Origin: Loripinus fragilis
Taxonomy: Eukaryota; Mollusca; Bivalvia; Lucinida; Lucinidae
Direction: 5' to 3'
Assembly (NCBI GenBank): GCA_964019695.1
Contig: OZ026520.1
Span: 26,198,120 to 26,262,119 of the forward strand
DNA: 64,000 nt
A model generated the notes under the pieces. It saw only the letters and a program-made list of their open reading frames with translations. It made no database searches and was not told the DNA's origin. The translations under genes were made by a program, and so were the position numbers. Positions within the stretch are counted from its first letter, which is position 1. Every line of letters begins with the position of its first letter. Of this stretch, positions 22,126-33,199 are shown in pieces.

Positions 22126-22439
22126 ATTCCATTTTGCTTTTTACATTGAATTTCTATGTCATGTAGGTGGCCTGAGATTAATTAAGACACTGTTCTGTTC
22201 TGTAGTCCATGGTGATCATAGCTTATGTTTGCATTCAGGTTTTGGGCCTGTTTTTGCAAGCCATTGGTTTTGTTCTTCACGAATACTTGGTATTGGTTAT
22301 AAGCAACTTTTTACTTGTCAGTACCGAATATATCTATACTGGTTTTGATTTTAAGCGAACGAAATATTGCAATTATTTCCTATCTCTTGAACTTAAATAA
22401 TTAATGAAAAACAAAATTTAATGTATGTACTTGGAGATC

Positions 22440-22828
22440 ATATATCGATAAATTAGGGATCTTTCATGCGAGCAAAACATCTATGTGTCTTGATCCATAT
22501 AAGAACTAATATTGAGGTTGGTACCGCAAAACATGATTAAGCCCTCCAGTGACTGCTTATGCTGACCGTTCCAAGGCGGTGCTTTTTTTTGTGGATCCTT
22601 ATTTTTGTTATTACTGTTTCATGTTTATCGTTGATATGCTGACTTGTCTGATCTTTGCAGCCTTGTGATCACCTGCTTTGGAAGGGCTGACCACTGGGCT
22701 CTCTTGTGTCTGTATTTTTGTGGGTTTTGTCATTTTCCAGGTCAGGTATGGTGTCCCAGGTCAGGTATGGTACTTGCTGATATAGATTCTTGATCTTTGT
22801 CTTCCTCTCTACTTTTAAGCAAGTTAAC
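22440..22828 (+). mobile_element. Naiad tail fragment, shared by both palindrome arms
   Basis: GGAGATCATATATCGATAAA, AAGCCCTCCAGTGACTGC, CTGACCGTTCCAAGGCGGTG and a duplicated GTCAGGTATGGT phrase near 22740-22770. Its mirror copy is at 36410-36740, so insertion preceded the duplication. Confidence 0.85.
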
Positions 22829-23709
22829 ATTCTTTCCAGTTACCTATGCTTTCCTTAAAACACAAAAATAAGCATTTTAGCACATAATCATTGGTAAGCC
22901 TATGATTTGAACACGTTGTTGTAAGAACCATCGATTGCCAATAAAATACGGCCAGACATTTTGCCTTTGGTGTTTGGTTATGTTTTGGCATTATCTTAAA
23001 GTTGTTTCACATTGAAAGTATCTCCCTTTGAATTAAAGCAATAGTAAGATTTAGTCCTTTCTAAAAGCTTTATATCTGATTACATTTTATTTTTATCAGT
23101 GATTCATAGTGTACGTTACCAGTATCATCTGATACATTTTCTAATCTGCCCACAAAAAAGGCAAAAAATAATTCCATTGAAAGTGTTACTTAGGGTTTTA
23201 CTTTGGGTTTTACGTATATAGCGTAATGTTTAGTACAGTTTCTGGTTTGGCGATCGTCCCAGTTGTATTTTATCTTAAATTAAGCAGTTTCTAGACTTGC
23301 TTATTTGTTTTCCGGGTCGCTTGGAACATTTGAGAATTCTTAAACTATCTATGGGTCGGTAATTAGGAAATTAAGTTACTTTTTCGCACCCATTTTCTTC
23401 AGTATATATTAATTACAACTTGATTGCTTTAAATGACGTATGAAATGAAGCTATATTTGAATGACGTATTTAATGACTGTAGCCCGTTAATAGGATCTCA
23501 TCACACTATAAGTGTTACGAATTCTAACTGTGTCTTATTTAATATATACAGTGGGAATATAACTCTGCACACTTGTTATAATGTTCGGCAGAGTAACCCA
23601 AGCATTTCGAATTTTCAGACAGGAATATATGCTTATTTGATTGCTAGTGTTAGCTAATTCACCTATAGCTCAATGAAAATAAAATTCAAAAGAGAGGAAT
23701 CCATATCAA

Positions 23710-24475
23710 AAGAAAGAAAGACAGCAAGGATCTGGAATCGATACAATCAAGTACCACACCTGTCCCAGAATACCAAATGGGAAAGTGACAAAAACACAAT
23801 AACCATCACCAACAGCGCAGTTCATTAAAATAATTTCCCATTATAAAACAATTGGCTATAAAACTAATGCATCAATGAACAGACGCGAAAGCATGAGAAA
23901 GACAAGGCACAAAAAAACACAAATGATCCATAAAAGAAGTACTGCCTTGGAACGGTCAGTAAAATATTTTACTGGAGGGCTTAATCCAGTTTCACAGCGC
24001 CAACATAACCCTTAGTTCAGATGTGGACCAAAGCACATAGATATTTGGTTTGCATGATAGATCCCTAGATTATCAATGCATAATCTCCAAAAACATATAA
24101 ATCAAGATATATAAAAAGGAGATAAGCAAAGATAAGGACTCAACAATACATGAAACTGAATACAAGAGAAAATAAATCCAACAGGTAAACCCCCGTGGGC
24201 CTGACAACAGCCAAAGCATCAGGCCCCTACCATCTCATCAATAAATAGATCTATAAGTGGGAACCGTCAAAGAGTCTGAAGTCCGACCCACTGGTGTGCA
24301 ATTAAAGAGGAAAGCAAAGTTGCCAACCGTGACTGGGATGACCACCAAGCATGCAGTCTGTTGCAATACATTAATGTTATAGCCAATCTTCTTATAATGG
24401 GAAGTTATTTAAATGACTGCGCTAAAAAATTATAAGAGCCAACAATCTTCTTCAACTTATACACAAAGTCATTGC
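23710..24475 (-). mobile_element. Naiad 3' end with C-terminal RT fragment, minus strand, internally rearranged
   Basis: From 24475 down it encodes a decayed RT C-terminus (KLKKIVGS region, then the TPVGRTSDS region near 24290) followed by the complete tail to about 23720. Inside the tail, 23813-23875 is a small piece of the RT 3' coding region in the opposite orientation (GCGCAGTTCATTAAAATAAT). This is an inverted internal insertion of the kind PLEs make. Present only in the left palindrome arm. Confidence 0.75.
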
Positions 24476-25199
24476 ATTTCCTTGTTTGACTATCCATTTT
24501 GTAGGTTGTAAATTTTGGGCCAGGATTTAAACATGCCTTTCATTACACATACTCTGGTCTTAGAGTCGCTGCAGAATTATCCAGTTAAGGCATAATTTGG
24601 GATCTATCAAAGATTTTATGTTTCACTGCCAATACTGAAAATGCCGTCTGGAGCTTATATTCTTTTTTCAAGACTAAACTCGTATATTCATTGGGAATCC
24701 TCCATTTTTATATACATTGCGAATGCTCAATTATTTTATTTCATGTTGTTTTTGCTCTCCAAAATTGTTTCCTGTGGTGTTCAGAAACAAAAGGGCAATT
24801 TTTGTTTACAGGGAAATTTACATTATTCACGTGTGGGGAACTGTATCCTCTGTAGCATAAAAAATGAATCTTGTGGACTTCAACAATTCAAGCTGTAATT
24901 AGATGATGATTTTAAATATTTGACATAAGCGATTTCAGTATCACTAGTCTATGGAAAATTTGATTTTTAAAATCATTTTCTGGGAACATTTAATATGTAT
25001 AGTTACATTGTAGTATTCGGTCTCATTACCAATTACCGTTACGAACATTTCAGTCAGTTGGTGCATTTCTTCATACTCGCCTGTGCATCAATCTAGTGGT
25101 CTAGATATACAGACTTTGAATTAAGCCTTCAATCATGCCACTACTTTGTATGTGCTAGTCTGTGCGGTATGCGTACGCATATATACTGACGTCAACTAA

Positions 25200-26215
25200 A
25201 AACGCCTCACTCATTATCACTGATTTCTTAGAGATGATATATAAAAATGATCAGCCACGCACTGCTTCTTGATGAAGAGGTTGGGCGATGTTGGATATTG
25301 ACTTTAATTTGATATGCAGGTGACGCATTATTCCGATGACGTCATACAGGCTCAACGTACACATGACGGCATTGTTCATCGATCGCTTATTACTTCAATT
25401 TGAATTTGCACCCAGTTTGTGCCGCTAATGTTTTGCTAATCAATGAACAAATTTTGGATCATTTTTTCAAACAATTGTGCTTGCGAGTAATAACTTTATG
25501 AAATTATGACGTCATATTAAAGACAAAATGTAAGGTCCGTTTACGAAACTTGCAAACATTCTCGTTTTGCTTTAAGTAATGGAAAAAATGATAAGGAATG
25601 TACACAGAATATGCCTACATAAAATTACGTTATTTAAGATGAGCTGTAACGACCAATGACCAGTCGTTGGTCTACATTAATGTCACCCAAATCAGCCGTC
25701 TGGAACATGTGCCAGATTGCGTTTCCTCAGCAATCGTCGCTGGTTAAAGACTTAAGACTTTTGCAAAGGATTCTTAACAATCTTTTCACCCACTTTGCAG
25801 AGTCATGACATTTAAGTTTTACTGAAATGCATGACGAAAAGGTGGGTGTGGTAAGTTGTTTCGTTCAGCAGAAGCATACAAACATTGTCTGAACATTATA
25901 AACGCATTTTTGGTACAATAGAGACTGTTTTACAATGGTAAAAGACGTTTTTCCTGTCAACGGGTTGTGTCTGGAAACAAAGCAAATGTGGCAAAAATCT
26001 TGTGTCGCACGAAATGGTGATCCCTGTCATAAACCGAGGTCGTTTTCTCAGCCTCAAGTATTCTTTCTGCAATTTTGGATTCATGAGATACGCTTGACTG
26101 ATAAGATGTTATAATGCACTAAAATTCATAACTTTAGTCTGATCAGTCTAAGAAATATTCACGTTTATTTTTAGACGAGGCGTTTTTTCTTGACCTCAGT
26201 ATAAATTAAGTACCA
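25200..26215. other. Left-arm-only stretch, nothing recognised
   Basis: About 1 kb without a counterpart in the right arm. It carries several TGACGTCA-like motifs (near 25190, 25338 and 25507) but no coding frame. It is either an insertion here or a deletion on the other side. Confidence 0.4.
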
Positions 26216-26249
26216 AAATATCATAAACTTGCTGTTTTTATTCATAGAT

Positions 26250-26412
26250 GGAGTCGCCGTTGTGTAGCGGATAAGCTGCTGGAATTTTAACCCAGGGTTC
26301 GCAGGTTTAATCCCCGGCTTCACTAGTCTGTCGGATGAGACTTAAGTTGTGGCCTCGTCTCAACATGACATTAGCTGTTGGTGTGACGTTAAACACAACC
26401 ACAGCAACAACA
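26250..26412 (+). repeat. tRNA-derived SINE in left palindrome arm
   Basis: GTTGTGTAGCGGATAAGC (box A-like) and GGTTCGCAGGTTTAATCCC (box B-like) occur about 30 bp apart, followed by GTCGGATGAGACTTAAG and ACGTTAAACACAACCACAGC. The mirrored copy is at 28995-29115, so the SINE predates the duplication. Confidence 0.6.
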
Positions 26413-27539
26413 TTATCTAGATGTAGGAATTGTCGGAAACACCATACTTTTAAAACAAGGACACACTAGTGCAATAATGCATATGTCATGTTATCCAATT
26501 TGGTAGCATTATGACACGTATTAGTTCGTTGTTTGACTGTCTCATCCTTTGCATATTAAAAGGACCTCATATATTTTTAATGAAGGATTGCCCACAAAAT
26601 GGCCAGATATTAGTTTCAGAGAAAAGATACCTTTCTCATGGAGGAGGTAGTTTGTTTGCAACTATCCCGCAAAAAGGTTGTCATTTAACATGGGACAAGT
26701 ACTGATTAAAACAGTTGGGTTGAAAATGCTGTTTCTATCATTAAGCTTATAGGAAACTGCAAACAATTCATTTTAGATGCACCACCCACTTGATTAAGCA
26801 ATTCTTTTGCATGAAAGTGTATGTCTGAATTGCAGATGCCATATCAAAAGACATGCTTGATCAAGAGGGGAAGGCTGTCGAAATGCTAAAATTTAAAACA
26901 ATATATGATGAAAAGTTACAAAATCACTAATCTCCATCATTTTATTACAAACCTTTTAGCTTATTATTATGTATGGAGTATGTCGTTTTGACACATCTCA
27001 GTGATCAGGTCAGATGAATTAAACTATAAATAGTACAGGAACAATATCTGTGTAAGACATTTGCAGGCTATGTTCAAACGATAAAGACAAAATACATATT
27101 AACCAAAACAATGTAATAATCCAGACCCGAGTTTATGCAACACAAAATGTTCATCTTGGGCTTTATGCTGCAAACAGATTATTTCCCTGTATTTAGATGA
27201 ATATCTGACCAATTTTAGCTTTCTAAAGAAAACACTGGTCACTACAATGCCCATACCCTATAAAACCTAAAATCATGGTATGTATATCCAATATTTTCCA
27301 AAGGACCTTGGAAGTCTCCTAATCAATCTTCCCAAGTTCTGAGAGCCAGTGCCTAGGGTAATGTAAAATTGACAACTGTATTTTTTTAAAAATTAAATCA
27401 CAGCTTGACATTTAGTGCACCTATCAAAATAAAAACATTTGGAAAAAATAGCATATTAATGTCAGGATCTCAGGGTTTAGGGGGTTGGGTATTTTTTGTG
27501 GCCAAATATTTTTTCACAGAAATTCAAAGTTTGGTCAAG

Positions 27540-28345
27540 TATCTATCTAATTACATGGAAATGCAATGTTTGCAGTAGAAAACTTGATAGGAAAGTGATA
27601 CCTTTGCATAGTATTTGGGTCTAGAAGAGCACATTGTTTTCTTAACACGAATGCTTTTGAATATTACCTGTAAATGATTTACACACAGATCAAATCAGTT
27701 CTGTTTCCAGGTTCAATCAGTCTGACCTGTTCACTGAGGTGTATCATAACATGACATTGTTAACTGATATAATGCTACACGTTTGTTCAAAATTAGCGAC
27801 TATTGAGCTTTGATAATTAATTGCTTTTGAACATTTTGACAGCCTCCCACCCTTGACCAAGCATGCCATTTTTATATGATGTGTGTAATAAAAAAAACTA
27901 CAACTGTATGCAAAAGGATTAGCTTGGTCACGAGAGGGGGGGGGGGGGGGGGGGCACTTCAAAATACTTGTTATATTTCCTATATTTTGAATAGCAATAA
28001 CAAAGTTTTCAACCCATATTTTTTAACCAGTACTTGTCCAACGCGAAAAGCCATTTTGCGGATAGTTCGAGGGCTTAACCTACTATCTTTTGCATGGAAA
28101 AATACAATTAGCTCCCAAGTTTGACAACTATATGTTTAGGCTTTAATTTAAACCTGGCAGTGAGGGCACCTAATAAAGTTAAGGACCTGATAAATGTTTC
28201 AAAGATTTTTTCCATTAAATATAGTAGGTTCAGCCCTCAAATTATCCGTAAAATGGCTTTTCTCGTTGGATTGAATAGGAGACTGTCCGAGGTCCTTTGT
28301 AAATGTTGCATAAATTCAGGTCTAGATAAGTACATTGTTTTGGTT
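27540..28345 (-). repeat. Third, partial copy of palindrome-arm sequence at the centre
   Basis: Segments here run parallel to 28330-28760: TCTGACCTGTTCACTGAGGT (27720) with TCTGACCTGATCACTGAGGT (28403), and CCAGTACTTGTCCAACG (28026) with TCAGTACTTGTCCCATG (28700), each followed by GGATAGTTCGAGGGC. The centre thus holds a direct extra copy. A run of about 20 G at 27937-27955 interrupts it. Confidence 0.6.
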
Positions 28346-28989
28346 CCATAGCTTTTGAACCTGTAAATGTCATACACAGAGATTATTCCTGTACTATTTA
28401 TATTTTAATCCATCTGACCTGATCACTGAGGTGTGTCAGAACAACATACTGCATACATAATAATAAGCTACAGGTTTGTACAAAACTAATGGAGATTAGT
28501 GATTTTGTAACTTTTCATCATAAATTGTTTTTAGCACTTCGACAGCCTTCCCCTCTTGATCAAGCCTGCCTTTTTATATGACATCCGCAATGCAGAACTA
28601 CACTTTATTGCGAAAGGATTGCTTCATCTAGTGGGTGGTGCATCTCAAATGAACCATAAGTCTAGTAATAGAAACAGCGTTTTCAACCAAAACGTTTTCA
28701 TCAGTACTTGTCCCATGTAAACGATAACCTTTTTGTGGATAGTTCGAGGGCAAACCAACTACCTACTACACAGTAGATGTATCTTTTTCTCTGAAACTTA
28801 TATTGTAAGCAATCCTTCCTTAAAACTGTACGAGGTCCTTTTAATATGCAAAGGATGAGGCAGTCTAACAACGAACTAATACGTGTCATAATGCTACCAA
28901 TTTTGATTATACGACATAATATGCATTATTGCACAAGTGCGCCCTTGTTTTTAAAGCATGGTATTTCCGAAAAAAAGTCCTACTTCTAG

Positions 28990-29118
28990 CTAATGTTGCT
29001 GTTGTGGCCACGGCTTAACGTCTAATCAAACAGACTGCTGAAGCAGGAGTTCGAACATGCGACCCCTGGTTTTAAAGGCAAACGGCTTATCCTCTAAACC
29101 ATGGTGGCTCCAACACCT
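28990..29118 (-). repeat. tRNA-derived SINE in right palindrome arm
   Basis: Minus-strand GGTTTAGAGGATAAGCC and GGGGTCGCATGTTCGAAC correspond to the box A- and B-like motifs of the copy at 26250-26412. Confidence 0.6.
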
Positions 29119-29989
29119 AGTTATTAAGCTAATTGTGACTTGTTGGGTCACGTTCTGAATGATGCATCTATGAAAAAAAACAGCAAGTTTATGATATTTG
29201 GGTACTTAACGCATATGCGTACGCATATTGCAGAAAACTAGCACATACAAAGTAGTGGCATGAGTGAAGGCTCAATCCAAATTCGTTGTATCTAGATCAT
29301 TAGATTGCTACACAAGTGAGTATGAAGAAATGCACCAACTGACTGAAATGTATGCAACTGTAATGTGTTATTAGACCGAAAACTAACTATACTTATACTG
29401 TACATATTAAAAACTGCTACTTATTGTTCCGAGGAAATGGTTTAACCATTCGAAATTTTCGTAGCTTAGCGATACTGAAATTGTTATGGCATATAATTCA
29501 AAGCATCATCTACATGCAATTACTGCTTGAATTATTGAAGTCCACACGATTTCAATTTTAGGCTACAGAGAACACAATTTGCCAAACGTGAATAATGTAA
29601 ATTTTCCATTTTGTTTCTGCACACCATAGAAAGCAATTGTGGACAGCATAAACAACATGAAATAAAATAATGGAGCACTCCCAATGAATATACGAGTTTG
29701 GTCTTAAAAAAGTATATAAGCATTGAACGGCATTTTCTGCATTAATCACTGATTTCTATGGAAACAGAAAATCTCTGATAATTTCCAAAGTATGCATTAA
29801 CTGGATAATTCCGCAGGGACTCTAAGAACAGAGTATGTGTAATGATTCCTGACCCAAATTAAACTACATGCAAAATGTATAGACAAAGATGGAAATGCGG
29901 CTTGGAAACGTGTTATCGGTAAAGTATGCCCCTTCTGCCAATGGTAGGTCAGAAAACTACATAGTGATCAAAGTTTGTCAAACAGACTG

Positions 29990-30830
29990 TCTTGATTCTT
30001 GATTCTTGATTTATAAAGTCGCGTAAGCTCTTTTGAGCTTGTCTACTCCCTCTGAACAGTCTCTATACTTTTTCGCGTTTTCCCGGTTCAGGGTATTAAC
30101 AAATGTCTTTTCAGTAAATCTCTGCCAGAATGTATCTTTCTGGCAATAGCACCTTATCAAGTCTAGTTTTGAATTTAAATACTGTATCACTGCACACAAT
30201 GTCTTCACTTAAGGTATTCCACTTGTTGATACAACGTACAGGGAAACTATTTAGTCTTAGTGTTTTCTCACATCTTGGTTTAACTATTTTGAATAAATGT
30301 CCTCTTGTGCAGTTATCATTGAATTCAAAAAAAATTATCAGGTTTGATGTCTTCATATCCATGTACTATTTAAAACAATTGTATTAAATCATATCTCTTT
30401 CTTCTATAATGCATTGTTGGTAATTTCAATGATTCCAATCTTTCTCCATAAGATAATTCTTTCAACTCCGGTAATATTCTAGTAGCTCTGCACTGAACAT
30501 TTTCTATCAATTGAATATTCTTTTTGGTATATGGGTAATACACACTACCACCATAATCAAGTATAGATCTTATTAAACTTTTGTAAAGTATCAAAAATGA
30601 GTCTTTATCTAGTGATTTAAACGTCCGTTTGATTAGTCCAACAAGCCTATTTGCTCTATTCACTATATAATTAATATGTTCATCAAATTTTAAGTTATTT
30701 TGAAACCATATGCCAAGATCCTTCTCCTTTGTGTCTTTAGGTAAAACTTGTAAATTTCCATCTTTGTCTTTTAGTTTGTATTCAAAATCATATTTTACAT
30801 TTCCATTGGGCTTGTTTAACAATAAGATTA
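29990..30830 (-). mobile_element. CR1/L2-like LINE 3' fragment, frameshifted RT C-terminus
   Basis: A minus-strand frame from 30822 to 30370 encodes KDLGIWFQNNLKFDEHI, NRANRLVGLIKRTF, LYKSLIRSILDYGGSVYY and IQLIENVQCRATRI, which is typical of the region after the RT palm in CR1/Jockey-type LINEs. A frameshift near 30365 moves to a second frame (30362-30111) with LNSFPVRCINKWNTL and KTRLDKVL, the usual C-terminal end. The element ends at a short tandem TTGATTC repeat (29993-30013, plus-strand reading) instead of poly-A, as CR1/L2 elements do. The 5' end is missing and the copy is dead. Only in the right palindrome arm. Confidence 0.8.
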
Positions 30831-31529
30831 TCAGACATCACGGAAGAAAAGATATCGAAAGAGATATCAATTAGGTCTTAACATTAGAAAGGACATTTCT
30901 GTATCCTCGATGACCGCTGTTCATCGCAGGTATTGCTGAATCTTCGTCATTTTAACGTAGAAGCACCCTTGGATAATATAGATTAAGTTTGATAAACCTT
31001 TTTTAAAATGTTGGAGAATTTTAGTCTAAATTTACTCTTGCATTAACCGAGGTGCTCCTGAACGTTTTCCCATGTGAAAAAAAAGATCTGTTTGTTGATA
31101 ACTTTTCATTTGTAGTCGATGATGTGTTCATCATTTCAAATCAGTTACAGGTTTCTTCACCATTATTTGCAAGCGGGTATTGGGTAGAATAATCAAAACA
31201 AATTATCTTGTTTTTTTCTTATTATTATTGCATTGTGCATGTACGCATCGAATATGTTAAGGCAAAAGCACGGTTTATGAACAACTTCATGCAAAAACTG
31301 ATGTTTCAGCTTGATAGGAAATCGCTCATACTAATATTTTATCCATAAGACCCCTTCTTGAATACTTTAATGTTGTCTTGAACGACTGCATTCAGTACGA
31401 GTTCACAGAGCCAAACAGTGTTTGGAATTTGTGTTTCGTCCTTGATTTATTATATAGTAGTTTATATCCCCTCAACTTATGTGATCATCTCGCTGAGAAA
31501 GAGGGCAATAATGGATGTTTTATTTTAAT

Positions 31530-31757
31530 TGAGCCGTGACATGAGATTTCCAATAAGTTGGCATTTTCAGACGAGCCTGTGCAGCCTCCTTTTAAGCTTA
31601 GAAACCTCAAATGATGTTCAGTCAGTAGCTTAACATTCATAGAATATTTAAGCGACTAGCAAAGGCTCCGATCAGATTGCGCGTATGCGCAGGCTGGTCA
31701 GGGCCTTTGCTGGTCGCACATACCACATTGTTGGAAATCTCATGCACTGGTTCAAAT
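31530..31757. mobile_element. TIR MITE family A, copy 2
   Basis: GAGCCGTGACATGAGATTTC at the left end and TTGTTGGAAATCTCATGCAC at the right end form the inverted ends. The core has GCAGCCTCCTTTTAAGCTTA and TGCGCGTATGCGCAGGCTG. Confidence 0.8.
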
Positions 31758-31879
31758 TATTATAATTTTACTGTCGAGTGAATGTATTTGTTCCGTGTCT
31801 CTTCCTCACGGTGCCGTGGATCGGTATGTGGTTTATGATTTTGCCATTTACTGGTCATACACCCATGTTATTTTTAGAT

Positions 31880-32278
31880 GTTGATTTATACCAAGTAGCT
31901 GCTGAGACAAATCTTCGTGAGGCCTTGTTTTTACACAAACTCATTAGACAACAACAAAACCATGATATCAGAAATAAGGATGGGGTTGATACCGTCAAAC
32001 ATGTTTAAGCCCTCCAGTATTTTTTCATGACCGTTCCAAGGCGGAGCTTCTTTTTTGGGTCCTAGTTGTTATTTGTGTTTCATGTTTGTCTGGCATACTA
32101 TCTTATCTGTTACTTGCAGCCTTGTAGTCACCTGTTGGGATAGGACTGACATCTTGGCTCTCTTGTAGGATATGTTTTCTTGTGTTTTTGTCACTTTCCC
32201 ATATGGTGTCCTGGGTCAAGTGTGGTACTTGATTGTGTCAATTCCTGATCTTTGCCTTCCTTCTTACTTTTATAATGG
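31880..32278 (+). mobile_element. Naiad tail fragment
   Basis: AAGCCCTCCAGTATTTTTTC, TGACCGTTCCAAGGCGGAGC, ATCTTGGCTCTCTTG, GTCACTTTCCCATATGGTG and CCTGATCTTTGCCTTCC. The 5' limit is uncertain within about 50 bp. Confidence 0.8.
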
Positions 32279-32984
32279 ATTCTTCTAAGTTGAATTTTAA
32301 TCACAGCATGTTATCCATTGAGCTATAAATGAATAAGCTAACACTTGCAATCAAATAAGCATAATTCCACAATCTAAAGTGTTCCTTAACGATGCGCATC
32401 TTCCAGAAAATGTAAGAACGGTGACTGAAAATTCGAAATGCATCGGGTTAATTCATCTTCACAAGCCAACGGAGTTAAGATCACGCTGGTCCTTACACTT
32501 AAGGAACGAAGTGGACTTAGTACCCTTGACCTGCGAAGATGTGGGTTAAGTCTGCCAGTGTGAAGAGCTATATTCCCACTGTATACATTTAAATAAGACA
32601 CAATTAGAATTCTTAACACTTAAAGTGTGATGAGATCCCATTAACTGGCTACAGTCATTAAATACGTCATCCAAATTTAGCTTCATAACGAAATCAAGTT
32701 GTAATCAATTTATACTGAAGAAAATGAGTGCGAAAAGTAGCTTTTTTCTTATTACCCACCCAAAGATAGTTTTCGAATTCTCAAATGTATCAAGCGACCA
32801 CGAAAGCAAATACGCATGTCTATAAAACGCTAAATGTAAGATAAAATACAATTGCATTCGACCAGAAATTGTCACAGTGCAGTTCACACCCAAATTACTA
32901 CACCAAAACGAGATACGAATATACAGCTAGCCTGACGTCCTTTTTCTGGGACATAAACAAACAGTGTACAACCACAGCAAATGC

Positions 32985-33155
32985 CGCAAAATCGCGGCAT
33001 CTGACCATGTTCTTCACTGTTTGCTTATAGAAGTTTCTTTTGAAAATTGAATAGAAATGAAACAGACCACCCAGCAAACTTTAAAACAGAAATGGACTTA
33101 TCCAATTGATAAGAGTAGGAAACTATTTTCAGCTTAAACGGGTTAAACAAATCAG
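32985..33155 (+). repeat. Dispersed repeat G, copy 2 (diverged)
   Basis: GCGGCATCTGACCATG, TTCACTGTTTGCTTATAG, AGAAATGAAACAGACC, TTGATAAGAGTAGG and CGGGTTAAAC follow the order of the copy at 44450. Confidence 0.45.
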
Positions 33156-33199
33156 AGACGACCGCCAAACCAGAAAATGTACTAAATATTACACTAAAT

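Larger units (their letters stand above)
21710..27060 (+). repeat. Left arm of a large imperfect palindrome
   Basis: Blocks of this arm recur inverted in the right arm in mirrored order: 21710-22440 with 37235-36745, 22440-23060 with 36740-36180, 23215-23690 with 33200-32320, 24500-25150 with 29870-29240, and 26220-27060 with 29210-28350. Examples are ACACGAGTAAACATGTG (left) against the reverse of a block near 37175, and ACAAAATCACTAATCTCCAT (26918) against the mirrored string near 28500. Left-only inserts include Naiad pieces at 21985-22125 and 23710-24475 and about 1 kb at 25200-26200. Confidence 0.85.

Noticed and set aside
26250..26320. Functional tRNA gene
   Set aside because: Box A/B-like motifs are present but no cloverleaf with a paired acceptor stem can be made; the mirrored copy and body sequence indicate a SINE.
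27937..27955. Poly-G run as a functional G-quadruplex
   Set aside because: A homopolymer of uncertain length in an assembly; no supporting context.
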